A stretch of 64,000 nt of DNA, taken from the NCBI GenBank assembly GCA_945787715.1, contig CALZJE010000009.1, forward strand, positions 1 to 64,000, given 5' to 3'. The DNA comes from an uncultured Ectothiorhodospiraceae bacterium (GTDB lineage: Bacteria; Pseudomonadota; Gammaproteobacteria; S012-40). The position numbers were made by a program, and so were the translations under genes. Numbering within the stretch: position 1 is the first letter of the stretch; each line of letters starts with the position of its first letter. This document shows positions 11,172 through 23,655 of this stretch, piece by piece. Below the pieces are notes generated by a model. It had not been told where the DNA came from. It worked only from the letters and a program-made list of their open reading frames with translations, and did not search any database.

Positions 11172-11468
11172 TTAAGCTGCTGGCCCTTCACCTTCTAAAT
11201 GTGATCGTAGTGCATTAGTATGTGCAAAGTTCATAATATATTGAAAAGCTGCTGGATTATCAGCCTCCAACGATGGATCAACAATCAGGCACTTTTCACC
11301 ATTTACAACACCTGGCTTTACACTTTCAGCATAGTGCAGCCGATGATCAGGTCCAAATGTACCCATATTTGCTGAAATTCTCTCAATCCAGTCACTAGGT
11401 CTAAATTTTTTTCCGTCTTCTCGTATACTTTCAATAACTAATTTTTCTGACATTGCGCGCTTACCCAC
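11172..11468 (-). CDS. DUF3579-like protein
   Basis: 98-aa; LVIESIREDGKKFRPSDWIERI...CLIVDPSLEADNPAAFQYIMNFAHTNAL. Confidence 0.75.
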   Translation of the reverse strand: MGKRAMSEKLVIESIREDGKKFRPSDWIERISANMGTFGPDHRLHYAESVKPGVVNGEKCLIVDPSLEADNPAAFQYIMNFAHTNALRSHLEGEGPAA

Positions 11469-11673
11469 ATAAAAAAATTAAAAACCTCATCTACAACGTT
11501 ATGCATTAGTTATCGACGGAGTCCTACTACTTTACAACATATTGTGAAACTCATAGTGTGACCAAGTTAACAGTTTCTTCTCATCTGCATTAATCCGGGT
11601 ATTTCATGATGTGCGAATTTATCACGCTGTAATTTGATTTTCTTATCGATTCCTACAGAGTAGCAAATACACG

Positions 11674-11755
11674 GGCAACGAGGAGCAGTTGCCTAGCGCC
11701 GGACTGGTGAGTCCAGTCACAGGACGATAAGTACTTGTACAATTGCAGAACAAGT
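11674..11755. other. Candidate structured RNA region with several (partly competing) hairpins
   Basis: GGCAAC-GAGGAGCA-GTTGCC (11674-11693); GGACT-GGTG-AGTCC (11701-11714) overlapping ACTGG/CCAGT and GTCC/GGAC alternatives; ACTTGT/ACAAGT (11733-11755). Confidence 0.35.
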
Positions 11756-11792
11756 GAGATAACGTAAAATTCATGAATTATCCGGATTAAAC

Positions 11793-12869
11793 TTACATAT
11801 TAGCTAAAATCGCTTTTTTAACCGATTCCAATGTAGCATCAACCGTGCGAATGCCACCTGAACACTGTGAAATTGCAGTATCAGGATCTTTCAATCCGTG
11901 GCCAGTTAAGGTGCATACGATTTTACTACCCTCAGGAATCTTTCCTGAATTAATGTCACGTATTGCGCCCGCTAATGATGTCGCAGATGCTGGCTCACAG
12001 AACACGCCCTCATTAGCACTTAACATCTTCTGAGCTGCTAGAATTTCTTCGTCGCTACACTCGTCAAACCATCCATTAGATTCTTTTTGTACATCCCATG
12101 CTTTATCCCACGACTGAGGGTGACCAATGCGAATTGCGGTTGCCACAGTTTCTGGGTCGTCTACCATTTCACCACGTAGGAACGGCGCAGCACCAGATGC
12201 TTGATAACCTACCATTTGCGGTCGTTTGCCCACAATTCCTTGATTGAAATATTCACTATACCCCATCCAATGAGCGGTGATATTACCTGCATTACCTACT
12301 GGTAGGCAGTGAAAATCAGGCGCACCTTCTAATTCTTCAACAATTTCAAAAGCCGCTGTTTTTTGGCCTTGAAGACGATATGGATTGATTGAATTCACAA
12401 TTGTTACAGGAACTTCATCACCAATCTCTTTGACGAGCTGCATACCGTCATCAAAATTACCTTTGATTTGGATGATCACTGATCCATGCATCATCGCTTG
12501 AGCGAGTTTACCCATTGCAATTTTGCCATCAGGAATTAATACAAACGCTGTTATGCCAGCTCTTGCAGCATAGGCAGCGGCAGACGCGGAAGTATTGCCA
12601 GTAGACGCACAAATAATTGCCTTACTACCGCCTTCCACTGCTTTAGTGACCGCCATAGTCATACCGCGATCTTTAAATGAACCAGTAGGATTCAAACCTT
12701 CATATTTCACATAGATATCGACATCTTTTTCCAATAAACGTGGAATATTACTCAAACGAATTAACGGCGTGTTTCCTTCACCTAAGCTGATAATTCTCGT
12801 ATCATCATGCACCGGTAAACGATCACGATAGTTATCAATTAGTCCTGTATAGCGTTTTCTAAATGGCAT
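11793..12869 (-). CDS. thrC: Threonine synthase
   Basis: [41 protein letters not shown]; next to hom. Confidence 0.96.
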   Translation of the reverse strand: MPFRKRYTGLIDNYRDRLPVHDDTRIISLGEGNTPLIRLSNIPRLLEKDVDIYVKYEGLNPTGSFKDRGMTMAVTKAVEGGSKAIICASTGNTSASAAAYAARAGITAFVLIPDGKIAMGKLAQAMMHGSVIIQIKGNFDDGMQLVKEIGDEVPVTIVNSINPYRLQGQKTAAFEIVEELEGAPDFHCLPVGNAGNITAHWMGYSEYFNQGIVGKRPQMVGYQASGAAPFLRGEMVDDPETVATAIRIGHPQSWDKAWDVQKESNGWFDECSDEEILAAQKMLSANEGVFCEPASATSLAGAIRDINSGKIPEGSKIVCTLTGHGLKDPDTAISQCSGGIRTVDATLESVKKAILANM

Positions 12870-12881
12870 TGGAAACCTCTT

Positions 12882-14198
12882 TTATTCTTTATCCAGCGTC
12901 TCTACACGAATACGTGTTAGCTGATCTTTTATACTATCCAGCGCTTCGATCTTTTCAATTGCGCTGATCATTTGTTTTTCATACACCTTGTGCGTCAGCA
13001 TTATTATTTGCACTTGAGTTTCAGCATTTTGAGGCTCTTTTTGAATAAGCGCTTCAATGGAAATTTCTGCATCCCCTAAAATCTGAGTAACTTCTGCTAA
13101 TACTCCAGGCTTATCATCTGCACTCATACGGAGATAATAAGCAGTTTGTATATCTTCAACGGGTAAAATGGGCGTATCATTGATTGAGTCAGGTTGAAAT
13201 GCCAGATGTGGAACGCGATTTTCGGGATCGGCCGTTAACGTTCTTACAACATCAATAATGTCTGCCACTACTGCAGAAGCTGTTGCTTCGGAACCAGCAC
13301 CCGCCCCGTAATAAAGTGTCGGGCCAACTGCATCACCTTTCACCAGCACTGCATTCATTACACCGTCAACATTGGCGATTAAACGTCGTTCAGGAATCAA
13401 TGTTGGATGAACACGCAACTCTATTCCGCTATCTGTTCGTTTAGCGATACCTAGATGTTTAATCCGATAGCCCAATTGCTCGGCATACGAAACGTCTTCT
13501 TGAGTAATTTTAGTGATGCCTTCGGTATATGCTTTTTCGAATTGAAGTGGAATACCAAAAGCAATGGAAGCCAGTATGGTTAATTTGTGTGCAGCGTCAA
13601 TCCCTTCTACATCAAACGTCGGATCAGCTTCAGCATATCCAAGTCGTTGGGCTTCTTGCAGTACATCTGAAAAATCTCGCCCTTTATCTCGCATTTCAGT
13701 AAGGATAAAGTTTCCGGTACCGTTGATAATCCCAGCTAGCCATTCAATACGGTTGCCAGATAATCCTTCTCGAATCGCCTTTATGATTGGAATACCTCCA
13801 GCAACTGCAGCCTCGAAAGCAACCATTACACCTTTTTTCTGCGCCGCATTAAATATCTCATTACCATATTTGGCAATCAGTGCTTTGTTCGCGGTTACAA
13901 CATGCTTACCGTTGGCAATTGCTTTCATCACAAGGTCGCGTGCTAGCTCTTCACCACCGATCAACTCAACAATAATATCAACTTCCGGATTTGCAACAAT
14001 GTCCTGAGGATTGTCCGTCAGCTGGATTTCACTGGTGTCACAACTTCGAGCACGGGTAATATCTCTTGCTGCCGCATGAGTTACTTGAATACCACGCCCT
14101 GCTCTTCGAAAAATTTCTTCAGCGTTACGAGAAAGAACATTAACTGTTCCTCCGCCAACGGTTCCTAATCCTAATATGCCAACCTTAACCGGGCCCAC
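12882..14198 (-). CDS. hom: Homoserine dehydrogenase with C-terminal ACT domain
   Basis: [47 protein letters not shown]-terminal ACT-type segment. Confidence 0.96.
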   Translation of the reverse strand: MGPVKVGILGLGTVGGGTVNVLSRNAEEIFRRAGRGIQVTHAAARDITRARSCDTSEIQLTDNPQDIVANPEVDIIVELIGGEELARDLVMKAIANGKHVVTANKALIAKYGNEIFNAAQKKGVMVAFEAAVAGGIPIIKAIREGLSGNRIEWLAGIINGTGNFILTEMRDKGRDFSDVLQEAQRLGYAEADPTFDVEGIDAAHKLTILASIAFGIPLQFEKAYTEGITKITQEDVSYAEQLGYRIKHLGIAKRTDSGIELRVHPTLIPERRLIANVDGVMNAVLVKGDAVGPTLYYGAGAGSEATASAVVADIIDVVRTLTADPENRVPHLAFQPDSINDTPILPVEDIQTAYYLRMSADDKPGVLAEVTQILGDAEISIEALIQKEPQNAETQVQIIMLTHKVYEKQMISAIEKIEALDSIKDQLTRIRVETLDKE

Positions 14199-15393
14199 TA
14201 TTATCTCCCTTTAGTTCCTCAATTCGAAACATATCACGTATGCCTCGTATAGCTTGTCTTGTTCTGTGCGCGTTTTCAATCAACCCAAATCGCACATGAT
14301 CGTCACCATATTCACCAAAACCTACCCCAGGTGATACAGCTACTTTTGCGTGCTTTAACAACAACTTGGCAAATTCCAGTGAACCATGATGTCGATATTC
14401 CTCAGGTATTCTCGCCCAAACAAACATAGTGGCTTTCGGCTTTTCAACTTCCCAACCGATATGATTTAGGCCATCGCAAAGTACATCTCGACGATCTTTA
14501 TACATATTACAAATGTCTTGTACACAATCTTGCGGCCCTTCAAGTGCAGCGATTGCTGCGATTTGAATCGGCGTAAACGTACCATAATCCAAATAAGACT
14601 TTATACGCGCCAAGGCACTTACTAATACTTCGTTACCGCACATAAATCCAACACGCCAGCCCGGCATGTTATAACTTTTTGATAATGTAAAAAATTCTAC
14701 GGCAACATCTTTTGCGCCAGGAACTTGAAGTATCGATGGTGCTTTATAGCCATCAAATACAATGTCTGCGTAAGCAATATCATGAACTACCCAAATGTCA
14801 TGTTCTTTAGCAACTGCAATAACTTTTTCAAAAAAATCTAAATCAACACACTGTGTGGTCGGATTACCCGGAAAATTGAGCACTAACATTTTAGGCTTTG
14901 GCCAAGTATCTTTGATGGATTTTTCCAATTCTTCAAAGAAATCCACACCTGGAATCAGTGGGACATGACGTATATCAGCACCAGAAATGACAAAACCATA
15001 AGGATGGATTGGATATGCTGGATTTGGCACAAGTACGGTATCGCCCGTACCCAAGGTCGCAAGTGCTAAATGCGCAAGCCCTTCTTTTGAGCCAATTGTT
15101 ACAATTGCTTCTTTGTCCGCATCCAAATCAACATCAAATCGATCTTTATACCAATTGCATATCGCTTTGCGTAATCGAGGTATGCCTTTAGAAACGGAGT
15201 ATCGATGAGTATCTTTGCGTTGTGCAGCTTCAGTCAACTTATCAATAATATGTTGCGGTGTAGGTTGATCAGGATTACCCATTCCAAAGTCAACGATATC
15301 TTCACCACGGGAACGTGCTTGCGCTTTAAGTTCATTGACTATATTAAATACATACGGCGGTAATCGTTTGATGCGTTGAAAATCTGAAAACAC
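14185..15393 (-). CDS. alaC: Alanine-synthesising aminotransferase (AlaC type)
   Basis: [59 protein letters not shown]; directly upstream of hom with 14-nt overlap. Confidence 0.92.
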   Translation of the reverse strand: MFSDFQRIKRLPPYVFNIVNELKAQARSRGEDIVDFGMGNPDQPTPQHIIDKLTEAAQRKDTHRYSVSKGIPRLRKAICNWYKDRFDVDLDADKEAIVTIGSKEGLAHLALATLGTGDTVLVPNPAYPIHPYGFVISGADIRHVPLIPGVDFFEELEKSIKDTWPKPKMLVLNFPGNPTTQCVDLDFFEKVIAVAKEHDIWVVHDIAYADIVFDGYKAPSILQVPGAKDVAVEFFTLSKSYNMPGWRVGFMCGNEVLVSALARIKSYLDYGTFTPIQIAAIAALEGPQDCVQDICNMYKDRRDVLCDGLNHIGWEVEKPKATMFVWARIPEEYRHHGSLEFAKLLLKHAKVAVSPGVGFGEYGDDHVRFGLIENAHRTRQAIRGIRDMFRIEELKGDNSGPG

Positions 15394-15738
15394 AGTCGCT
15401 TTTGCCTAATTTACTTTATTTTTTGAAGATTCACACAAAGGCGGCAACATTACTTGCGGCTAAGGTTTGTGTCAATCCCAATCCGAAGATATTTTAATTT
15501 CTTTAGTGAAAGAATTATACCTTATATCCACAACAGACAATGTTTCGATTACAATGATAAAAAACGTGTAACTACTCAGCGTATTCATCTTTTACTCCGT
15601 AATTGCGTTGTTTTTGTACTCGAATGGTCACATTTTAACTAACTGCTCACATTCTCCGCACAAAAACGCCTTGTTCTGTAGCAAAATCAAAACTCGCTGA
15701 GTAGATACAAAATATTTTAAAAGGATAAACTGAAAGAC

Positions 15739-16188
15739 ATGCAAATCAATCCGGATTTTAATACTGGCGTATATACCATTCGCTCATACCGTCCACATGA
15801 AATTGATATATTCTCTCCGATAAATATTTCAGAAATACAATCGCTTGAGGAAAAAAACAATACCGATGGAGAACGGCCAAAAAACTATAAAACGTTAAAT
15901 CAAAGTTTTATCGTCACGCCTAACAAATTGATTGAAAACTGGAGTGTAGAAAATCCTCATCTGCTAATTGAAGAACACTTTCAAGATTTGTTAGCACTAA
16001 AACCTGAAATGGTTATCGTAGGAACTGGTAAAAATATGCATTTTGCAGATAGCCTTTACACTTTGCCATTGTTACAAGCCGGAATAGGTGTTGAATTTAT
16101 GAACACTGCAGCAGCGTGTAGAACTTATAATTTTCTTGTATCAGATAGTCGAGATGTTGCTGCGGCAATTTTCATGATCAAAGATTGA
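15739..16188 (+). CDS. Mth938-like/DUF498 domain protein
   Basis: SFIVTPNKLIENW...LKPEMVIVGTGKNMHF...GIGVEFMNTAAACRTYNFLVSDSRDVAAAIFM. Confidence 0.85.
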   Translation: MQINPDFNTGVYTIRSYRPHEIDIFSPINISEIQSLEEKNNTDGERPKNYKTLNQSFIVTPNKLIENWSVENPHLLIEEHFQDLLALKPEMVIVGTGKNMHFADSLYTLPLLQAGIGVEFMNTAAACRTYNFLVSDSRDVAAAIFMIKD

Positions 16189-16216
16189 GCTACGGCAATT
16201 ATCAGTATGATAATCT

Positions 16217-17245
16217 TTAGTTAAAAACAGCTTCCGCAGAAAAGCCTTCGCGCTCCATGATATCTCGTAATTTAGCCAAGGCTTCTACCTGGATTTGCCT
16301 CACTCTTTCACGTGTAACACCTATTTCGTTACCCACCTCTTCCAATGTGGACATTTTACTTCCGTTCAAGCCAAATCGACCTTCAACAACCCGCTTTTGC
16401 TTATCATTTAACTGTTTCAACCAAATATCTAAATGCTTATTCAGGTCTTCGTCTTGTAGCAATACAGCAGGGTCGCCATTATTTTCATCAGCAATCCCAT
16501 CGAGTACCGATTTTTCAGAATCCTTGCTAACTGGTGTGTCAACCGAAGTTACTCGCTCATTTAGCCCCAAAATTCGTTTCACATCTTCAATAGGTTTATC
16601 TAAATGACGTGCAATCTCTTCCGGACTGGGTTCATGATCCTGAGATTGCGCAAAATGACGTGCAGCGCGAAGATAAGCATTTAATTCTTTAACAACATGA
16701 ATGGGAAGCCGAATAGTGCGGGTTTGGTTCATCAAACCACGCTCAATCGTTTGCCTAATCCACCAAGTTGCATAAGTAGAAAAGCGAAAACCTCTCTCAG
16801 GATCGTATTTTTCAACAGCATGGATAAGCCCTAGATTTCCTTCTTCAATTAAATCTAGAAATGCCAATCCTCTATTCATATAACGACGTGCAATTTTCAC
16901 AACCAAGCGCAAATTGCTTTCAATCATACGTTTGCGCGCTGCTTCCTCTCCTTTTTGAGCCAGGCGGGCAAAATATACCTCTTCTTCAGCAGATAAGAGC
17001 GGAGAATAACCAATTTCACTGAGGTACATTCTTGTCGCATCGAGCTGCCCGTCTGATGCTTCTTCTGATTTGGATTTGGATTTGCGTTTGCTTTTACTAG
17101 CGACTGGAGGATTAAGCTCAAGTGGTTCATTCTTTTCGAGGCCAGCATCATTAGTATGATCGCTTGTCAATTCATGAGTTTCTTCAATTGATTCTTTCTT
17201 AAGTTCGCTGACTTCCTGAGCCATCTTTAACCCTCCATAATTCAA
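16217..17245 (-). CDS. rpoS: RNA polymerase sigma factor RpoS
   Basis: [29 protein letters not shown]...[42 protein letters not shown]; downstream of nlpD. Likely start is the Met of MAQEVSEL. Confidence 0.96.
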   Translation of the reverse strand: MNYGGLKMAQEVSELKKESIEETHELTSDHTNDAGLEKNEPLELNPPVASKSKRKSKSKSEEASDGQLDATRMYLSEIGYSPLLSAEEEVYFARLAQKGEEAARKRMIESNLRLVVKIARRYMNRGLAFLDLIEEGNLGLIHAVEKYDPERGFRFSTYATWWIRQTIERGLMNQTRTIRLPIHVVKELNAYLRAARHFAQSQDHEPSPEEIARHLDKPIEDVKRILGLNERVTSVDTPVSKDSEKSVLDGIADENNGDPAVLLQDEDLNKHLDIWLKQLNDKQKRVVEGRFGLNGSKMSTLEEVGNEIGVTRERVRQIQVEALAKLRDIMEREGFSAEAVFN

Positions 17246-18027
17246 TGAGACCTAGCCATTAAGAGACGCAAAGGATCAACAGGCTTTCCATTTCGGCGAA
17301 TTTCAAAATGGAGCTGCGCAAGATTATCTTGAGCTTTCCCCATTTGTGCAATTTTTTGCCCCTGACGAACAACATCCCCTTCGTTCACCAGAATTCGCTC
17401 GTTATGACCATAAGCACTAAGATATATTTTGTTGTGCTTAATAATAATTAAATTACCAAATCCTATTAACCCATTACCGCTATATACTACTTTTCCTGCA
17501 GCAGTTGCATAAATTGGCTGCCCACGTGTACCAACAATATTGATACCCTTTTTCCGCTCTGACAAATTTTTGTCCGAATTCCGCACTGTCCCGTTAGTGG
17601 GCCAATACCACTTTGAAACAGGATTGGAAAGCGCAACTTTATTACCTACAGATGGCGTTGACTTCTCTTTAACCGGTCGTTTTAAATTATTATTGGATGA
17701 CGACTTCTTATTACGCACTTCTTTTTTAGATGCAATGTGTTTTCTCTTTTTCTCCCACGAATCATCATCTTCCGGCGGGGTAACAATTAACCACTGGCCT
17801 TTGTTAATAACATATGGAGCCGGAATATTGTTCCATTCTGCTATGTCTTGGTAATCATGTCCATAGTAAAATCCGATGGAATATAATGTATCTCCTTTTT
17901 CAACTCGATGGTGCACAAAGCTACCACAACTACACAAAAACAATACCATTATGATTAGACAACATATATGGTAAATTTTATGATGGTTAATTGTAATTTG
18001 CCTGAAACTCATACATATAACACGCAC
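17242..18027 (-). CDS. nlpD: NlpD-like LysM + M23 peptidase-family lipoprotein
   Basis: Lipobox-like LFLCSCG, Lys[28 protein letters not shown], degenerate M23 domain ([39 protein letters not shown]); adjacent to rpoS. Confidence 0.93.
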   Translation of the reverse strand: MRVICMSFRQITINHHKIYHICCLIIMVLFLCSCGSFVHHRVEKGDTLYSIGFYYGHDYQDIAEWNNIPAPYVINKGQWLIVTPPEDDDSWEKKRKHIASKKEVRNKKSSSNNNLKRPVKEKSTPSVGNKVALSNPVSKWYWPTNGTVRNSDKNLSERKKGINIVGTRGQPIYATAAGKVVYSGNGLIGFGNLIIIKHNKIYLSAYGHNERILVNEGDVVRQGQKIAQMGKAQDNLAQLHFEIRRNGKPVDPLRLLMARSH

Positions 18028-18071
18028 TAATTAGCACCAAAATTACCTGTACTGCGTAGACAAGTTGTTAC

Positions 18072-18659
18072 TTAAACAAAACCACCCTTCACAGCAAAGT
18101 ACAGAGCAACAACAAGGATTACGACAAGCCAGCCAACAACTTCAATATACTTACGTAGCAACGGTTCAAATTTTGGGCCGCCCCAAGCAATCAAACTCGC
18201 GACCAGAAAAAAACGTGCACCTCGACCTATTATCGACATTATTAAAAATGGGATAATTGCCATTCCAACAACACCGGCTGCAATTGTAAATACTTTGTAC
18301 GGAATCGGACTGAAACCAGCGATTAATACAACCCATATTCCCCACTCAGTAAACCAAGCTTGTGCTTTTTCAAATCTAGCCCAGTAGCCAAAGTCTCTAA
18401 TTAATGGCTCAATCATTTCAAAAGCAAGATAACCCAACAAATAGCCAAAAACCCCGCCGAGCACTGAAAAAACAGTGGCAACAAAAGCAAACCATAAAGC
18501 ACGATGGCGGTTAGCTAGGCACATTGGTGCGAGCATCACATCGGTAGGAACAGGGAAAAAAACCGATTCAGAAAAACTTAGCGTTGATAGATACCAGGTT
18601 GCTCTTGGATGTTTTGATAATATTAGGGTTCGATCATAAAGAGGTGCGAATAGTTTCAT
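18072..18659 (-). CDS. YqaA family (SNARE-associated/DedA-related) membrane protein
   Basis: 195-aa; [49 protein letters not shown]. Confidence 0.88.
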   Translation of the reverse strand: MKLFAPLYDRTLILSKHPRATWYLSTLSFSESVFFPVPTDVMLAPMCLANRHRALWFAFVATVFSVLGGVFGYLLGYLAFEMIEPLIRDFGYWARFEKAQAWFTEWGIWVVLIAGFSPIPYKVFTIAAGVVGMAIIPFLIMSIIGRGARFFLVASLIAWGGPKFEPLLRKYIEVVGWLVVILVVALYFAVKGGFV

Positions 18660-19315
18660 CGCCGTACGCCACCTAATAAAGGCACAAAATGAACGCCATT
18701 CAACTCCTCTTCAATATAACCGCCTTCTTCACGTCGAATTTGACGAAGCATCTGAACGTTCTTACCACAAGGTATTAACATGCATCCACCGATTGATAAT
18801 TGATCCAATAATTCTTCCGGTATGCTTTCTGCTGCAGCAGTGACGATTATTCCATCAAAAGGCGCGTGTTCACGCCAACCGTCTGTACCATCATCGTATT
18901 TGTATTTTACATTTCGCAATTTCAACTCACGCAAACGTGAACGAGCTTTGAGCTGCAATGCCTGGATTCGCTCAACAGTAAAAACCTGATCCACCAACTG
19001 CGCTAGAATTGCTGTTTGATACCCAGAACCTGTCCCTATTTCTAGCACACTCTTTATGCCACTGTGTGACAATAGTGCTTCAGTCATTCGCGCAACAATA
19101 AAAGGTTGAGAGATAGTCTGGCCGTGACCAATTGGTAGCGCATCATCTTCATACGCGCGAGAAGCGAGCGCTTCATCGACAAAAATATGCCGAGGTGTGT
19201 TACGCATTACATTTAAAACAGCATCGCTTTTGATCCCCCTCTCTTGCATACGCTTGACTAACCTTTCACGAGTTCGTTGCGATGTCATGCCAATACCTTG
19301 TAAGCGCATATTCAT
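18656..19315 (-). CDS. pcm: Protein-L-isoaspartate O-methyltransferase
   Basis: [39 protein letters not shown]. Confidence 0.95.
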   Translation of the reverse strand: MNMRLQGIGMTSQRTRERLVKRMQERGIKSDAVLNVMRNTPRHIFVDEALASRAYEDDALPIGHGQTISQPFIVARMTEALLSHSGIKSVLEIGTGSGYQTAILAQLVDQVFTVERIQALQLKARSRLRELKLRNVKYKYDDGTDGWREHAPFDGIIVTAAAESIPEELLDQLSIGGCMLIPCGKNVQMLRQIRREEGGYIEEELNGVHFVPLLGGVRR

Positions 19316-20067
19316 ACTTTGATTGCCTCAACCCAATCAGAAATAGTTTTGAGCAAATGATGCTGTGTTAAATCAACATGCATTGGTGTGACAGAAACAT
19401 AACCTTCTTTAATTGCATGAAAATCTGTTCCTGGTCCTGCATCCTGTTCTGCCCCAGCAGGCCCTACCCAATAGATATCTTTACCTCGAGGGTCTTTATC
19501 TTTATACACTGGCTCAGCTTTATGCCGATTACCTAAACGAGTTGACCTAAATCCTTTAATCTCTTCACGAGGCAGATCAGGCACGTTAATATTCAATATT
19601 GTATCCGTTGGGATAGGGTGCAATTTTATCTGTTCAATAATTTCTCGTGTTACAGTTGCGGCAGTCTGGTAATATTTCCCTTCCCAGCCAGCAAGAGAAA
19701 CTGCTATAGCAGGTAAACCAAGAAAGCGCCCTTCAATGGCAGCAGCAACCGTACCGGAATAGATAACATCATCTCCTAAATTTGCACCATAGTTGATACC
19801 AGAAACCACCATATCAGGCTCTTCATTCAACAGCCCTGTAAGCGCAAGATGAACACAATCGGTCGGTGTTCCATCCACATAGTAGATCCCATCTTCAACT
19901 AATGTTGCTCGAAGTGGGTTTTCAAGCGTTAGGGAACTGCTTGAAGCACTTCGATTTCGCTCAGGAGCTACAACAGTTAGACTCTCACTGATTTTTTTTA
20001 ATTCGTGCGTTAGCACGCGAATACCTGGGGCTAGGTATCCATCATCGTTACTAATTAATATTTTCAC
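19312..20067 (-). CDS. surE: 5'/3'-nucleotidase SurE
   Basis: [59 protein letters not shown]. Confidence 0.97.
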   Translation of the reverse strand: MKILISNDDGYLAPGIRVLTHELKKISESLTVVAPERNRSASSSSLTLENPLRATLVEDGIYYVDGTPTDCVHLALTGLLNEEPDMVVSGINYGANLGDDVIYSGTVAAAIEGRFLGLPAIAVSLAGWEGKYYQTAATVTREIIEQIKLHPIPTDTILNINVPDLPREEIKGFRSTRLGNRHKAEPVYKDKDPRGKDIYWVGPAGAEQDAGPGTDFHAIKEGYVSVTPMHVDLTQHHLLKTISDWVEAIKV

Positions 20068-20318
20068 CTTTAATAACGCTCAATATGTTAATGGGTAGAT
20101 AGAAAGAAGGGATCGATAACACTCAGAAAAATACCAAGCGCTAAACCGCTCAAGCCTCAGTACAGGAAATCATTTTAAACACATAGTCAATTCAAATATC
20201 TATGATTGAAATTAATTCTGACTATACCACAAAGTCATATTAATGCTAAGCTGTTCGATTATTCAGCGCCGGATACCGAATTTCACACCTTGCTTAAAAG
20301 TTTTAACTACCATATAAC

Positions 20319-20858
20319 ATGAAGAAAAAAATAACTATTTCTAAAGAGGATCAAAACTTATTTCGCTCAGAAGTCAGTGATTCGAGACCACTAAAACCTC
20401 AAAATCGCGTTCACCATACTGCCATACGGCCACACAAAAAAGTGACTCATACTCACTTGCAAGATAACGCAGAAGAGATTTACTGTGTTTCCGATTTCAT
20501 CGACCCAAGTAATTATTGCACAAGTAATCAGCAGCTCAGCTTTAAGACCGCGGGCGTCCAAAACAGGCAATTCCAGAAGCTCAAACAAGGCCAGATAATG
20601 ATCGAAGAAATTCTCGATCTTCATGGCTTAACAATCGAGCAAGCAAGGAGCCGCGTCGATTTATTTATCGCTGACTGTATGAAATGCCATCTACGCTGTA
20701 TAATCATCATTCATGGCAAAGGAGGACGTGGTAAGCCACCCATGATAAAAACAATGGTCAATCATTGGTTGAAACAAATAAATGATATTATCGCATTTAC
20801 CTCAGCACAACCTTGTGACGGTGGTACTGGTGCTGTTTATGTACTACTAAGAAAATGA
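20319..20858 (+). CDS. Smr/MutS2 domain protein
   Basis: ILDLHGLTIEQARSRVDLFIADC...CIIIIHGKGGRGKPPMIKTMVNHWL...FTSAQPCDGGTGAVYVLLRK. Confidence 0.92.
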   Translation: MKKKITISKEDQNLFRSEVSDSRPLKPQNRVHHTAIRPHKKVTHTHLQDNAEEIYCVSDFIDPSNYCTSNQQLSFKTAGVQNRQFQKLKQGQIMIEEILDLHGLTIEQARSRVDLFIADCMKCHLRCIIIIHGKGGRGKPPMIKTMVNHWLKQINDIIAFTSAQPCDGGTGAVYVLLRK

Positions 20859-20973
20859 CCTTTAAAATTCAATGTATAAAAATCATTAGACAATCAGTTA
20901 TTATGCTTTATTATATTTTTCCCGTTGAAAGTTCATTGAATTAACATGAAGTAACGTTTTCAATAATACAACT

Positions 20974-21528
20974 ATGCCAAAGAAAATTATCAAACGCTAT
21001 TTACCGAGTGAAGAAACACTTAAAAATAGCAAATCACTTGGTGTTTTCGGTCGTACAATTTTTGCGTCCGACTTATGGCATCTAAATAAACGCTCTGTCA
21101 GCAGCGCTTTTTCGGTTGGCTTGTTCTGCGCCCTTATTCCAGTTCCATTTCAAATGGTGATAGCAGCTAGCATTGCTCTCTTGATGCGAGTAAACCTGCC
21201 GATATCGGTCGCGTTAGTGTGGCTAACAAATCCTATCACAATTCCCCCGGTGTTCTATTTCGCTTATCTTGTAGGCACATGGACTTTAGGAACACCGGTT
21301 AACGAGTTCCAGTTTGAGCTCTCTATTGACTGGCTTAAAGACGGCTTTTTATTAATCTGGCAACCGCTATTGCTGGGTTGCTTTATCTGCGCTACTGTAT
21401 TGTCTATTCTAGGGAACATTACTGTGAGAATATTGTGGCGTTTACATATTGTTAGAAATTGGCAAAACAGAAAGCTGAAAAGAATCAATCGAAAATTAAC
21501 GCAAATAAATCAATCAAACAATGAATAA
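20974..21528 (+). CDS. DUF2062 membrane protein
   Basis: SVSSAFSVGLFCALIPVPFQMVIAASIALLMRVNLPISVALVWLTNPITIPPVFYFAYLVG. Confidence 0.88.
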   Translation: MPKKIIKRYLPSEETLKNSKSLGVFGRTIFASDLWHLNKRSVSSAFSVGLFCALIPVPFQMVIAASIALLMRVNLPISVALVWLTNPITIPPVFYFAYLVGTWTLGTPVNEFQFELSIDWLKDGFLLIWQPLLLGCFICATVLSILGNITVRILWRLHIVRNWQNRKLKRINRKLTQINQSNNE

Positions 21529-22294
21529 ACCACTTCTCTTCTTTATTCCTTTTTTACTGACAGCATGTGATCAACATTTAAAACCCCATTATATACTTGA
21601 TAACTCCCCCATCTACCAGTACCAAGGTGGAGACCAATTACGTTATAGCGTACTCGATGATTCATCAATTAGTGGTGAAGGTGCACTAGGATTTTATTCA
21701 TTGGAATTTATCGATACGACTCAACTGCACCCGACAGCATCATTCCAAACATTACATGAGAGCTTTAGTGCTATCGAAAATTTCTCCCCCCCATTTGTCA
21801 CACGGCATGTATCATATAATGATGAGGGGGACATGGAGTTAACGGCCATCACAACTGGCGGCGAAGTGTTTTGGCTCTCAGAAGAGGGAGTTACCTCCAG
21901 CTCCATTTTGTATTTCGCACAAACCGAGGAAACACCACAGACTTACACCACAAGTAGAACGCTTCAAATTTGCAATGCAAACAGTTGTGAAAACAGCGGT
22001 GAAATTACCATCAAATACGCTTACAAAGGCAGCGAATTAGCCAAAACATCCTATGCCGACTTCGATACTCACGTTATTGGCATAAACATAGCAATAAACA
22101 TTATCCAAAATGCCCTATCAACCACCACTAAACTTTACACACTATCGGGAACAGAATGGATATACCCGCCACTTGGCGTTGTAAAATATGAGTACGATGT
22201 TACAAACAACACTGATCAAGTAAGCCTTAGACTTATAGGTCATCTATCTCAAACAAATATCAGCATACCAGAATCGCTAAATCAGACTGAATAA
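21521..22294 (+). CDS. Hypothetical lipoprotein
   Basis: Signal/lipobox MNKPLLFFIPFLLTAC; no recognised domain; overlaps the DUF2062 gene by 8 nt. Confidence 0.65.
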   Translation: MNKPLLFFIPFLLTACDQHLKPHYILDNSPIYQYQGGDQLRYSVLDDSSISGEGALGFYSLEFIDTTQLHPTASFQTLHESFSAIENFSPPFVTRHVSYNDEGDMELTAITTGGEVFWLSEEGVTSSSILYFAQTEETPQTYTTSRTLQICNANSCENSGEITIKYAYKGSELAKTSYADFDTHVIGINIAINIIQNALSTTTKLYTLSGTEWIYPPLGVVKYEYDVTNNTDQVSLRLIGHLSQTNISIPESLNQTE

Positions 22295-22332
22295 CGTTGT
22301 TTATGAACCGCTGACATTATCTTCACTCATTG

Positions 22333-22929
22333 TTAGCCTGCTGTTGTTTCACGCTGTTCAAGAAATTTCTCAATATCCTTCTTCAAGTTAGACTCAACCG
22401 AGCTAATCTCTTTTTTAGACTGAACCGCAGCTTTATTTTTTTGCTCGATCATAACTTTCTCGTCTGCCTTGCCAGTATAATGCTCTCTGGCAAGAAGCAA
22501 GGATTTACGAATATCAGAATGCCTATCAAGACCATTCCATTCACAAATTTTATCAATGGCTAATGAGAAAGCCTTGTCAACCCCATGCTTATCGATACTA
22601 ATTGTTGTGAAACGAGGGCTTTTTTCATTTGGCACCTTAATTCGCAGCTTGAATTCCCAAGCAGGTGTGCGCCCCTTACGTTGATTTAATACTTTGCTCA
22701 ATCCAACAATCTTTCCATCACTGTGGAAATATCGCTCTTCACTAATTTGTTGCCGTAAGAAAAAAGCAGTTTGTGCGGTCTTTAGTCGATTATCAATTTC
22801 CAAAGCTTTTTCATAAGCCCTATCAGGATCATTTTCGATACGCACATAATCCTGATGTTCGTTACCTCCCCACGCACGGGTAATACGGTAATACTCTCTT
22901 GTTCCATCTTTAAATAGTGTGATGCTCAA
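22333..22929 (-). CDS. Conserved-looking hypothetical protein (possible AP2/integrase-arm-like DNA-binding fold)
   Basis: 198-aa; LFKDGTREYYRITRAWGGNEHQDYVRIEND... N-terminus; fold suggestion is only by appearance. Confidence 0.5.
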   Translation of the reverse strand: MSITLFKDGTREYYRITRAWGGNEHQDYVRIENDPDRAYEKALEIDNRLKTAQTAFFLRQQISEERYFHSDGKIVGLSKVLNQRKGRTPAWEFKLRIKVPNEKSPRFTTISIDKHGVDKAFSLAIDKICEWNGLDRHSDIRKSLLLAREHYTGKADEKVMIEQKNKAAVQSKKEISSVESNLKKDIEKFLEQRETTAG

Positions 22930-23655
22930 TTACTTAACTCCAACATACGATCATTGAGATTATTAGTTACGATACTGCTATTGATGTAACCCCTAAATAT
23001 AGAAAGGAGTCCCAATCTCATGGAAAATTCAATCCGATATAAATATATTTACACATGCAATTGCTTACAAATAACGCAAAAAAGTAGCTTCAACGCTGAG
23101 ATACAGGCCGGTTAATTTCAACGGATAAACAGTTTGTGATTGATATTATTAAAATCCATGAGTAACTGAAAAGCTATCAAGAAAAACTTGACGTTTCCGC
23201 GAAAAAACTGGGACATTTAAATGTTACTAAGCATTATTTGATACGTCATGACTAGCTGAAACACCAATCACTTACAGAAAAAATCTAATTAAATATATTA
23301 ACATCAATTTATATAAATAGTAGCAGCTTTTCAATAAAAAACAAAATAAGCGCATAAAAAAATTATTTAGCCAATGCCGCACCTCAGTGGCCCAACACAC
23401 ATTTTCTGACCAATCCAGTTTAACTTAGTCATCGCTATAACTTCGTAAAATCTTGAATAACTCCGCAACAAAATGAACTGGCATTTAAATCGCTTTACAG
23501 CTTAACTACTCACATATATATACAGCCTTTATCCAGCAGTTTAGAGTAAAAGATCCATATTTAGGCTATTCTACCCTTTTGTATCTATAATTGATTTGTA
23601 CGACTAATACTGATAACTTTTTGATACTAATACCTACGCGAGAGATCATATTGTT

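Noticed and set aside
11700-11731. Hammerhead ribozyme-like core (CTGGTGA-GTCC...GGAC-GATAA)
   Set aside because: Core positions deviate (CUGGUGA instead of CUGAUGA, GAUAA instead of GAAA) and no compatible stem I/III with a cleavage triplet could be placed.
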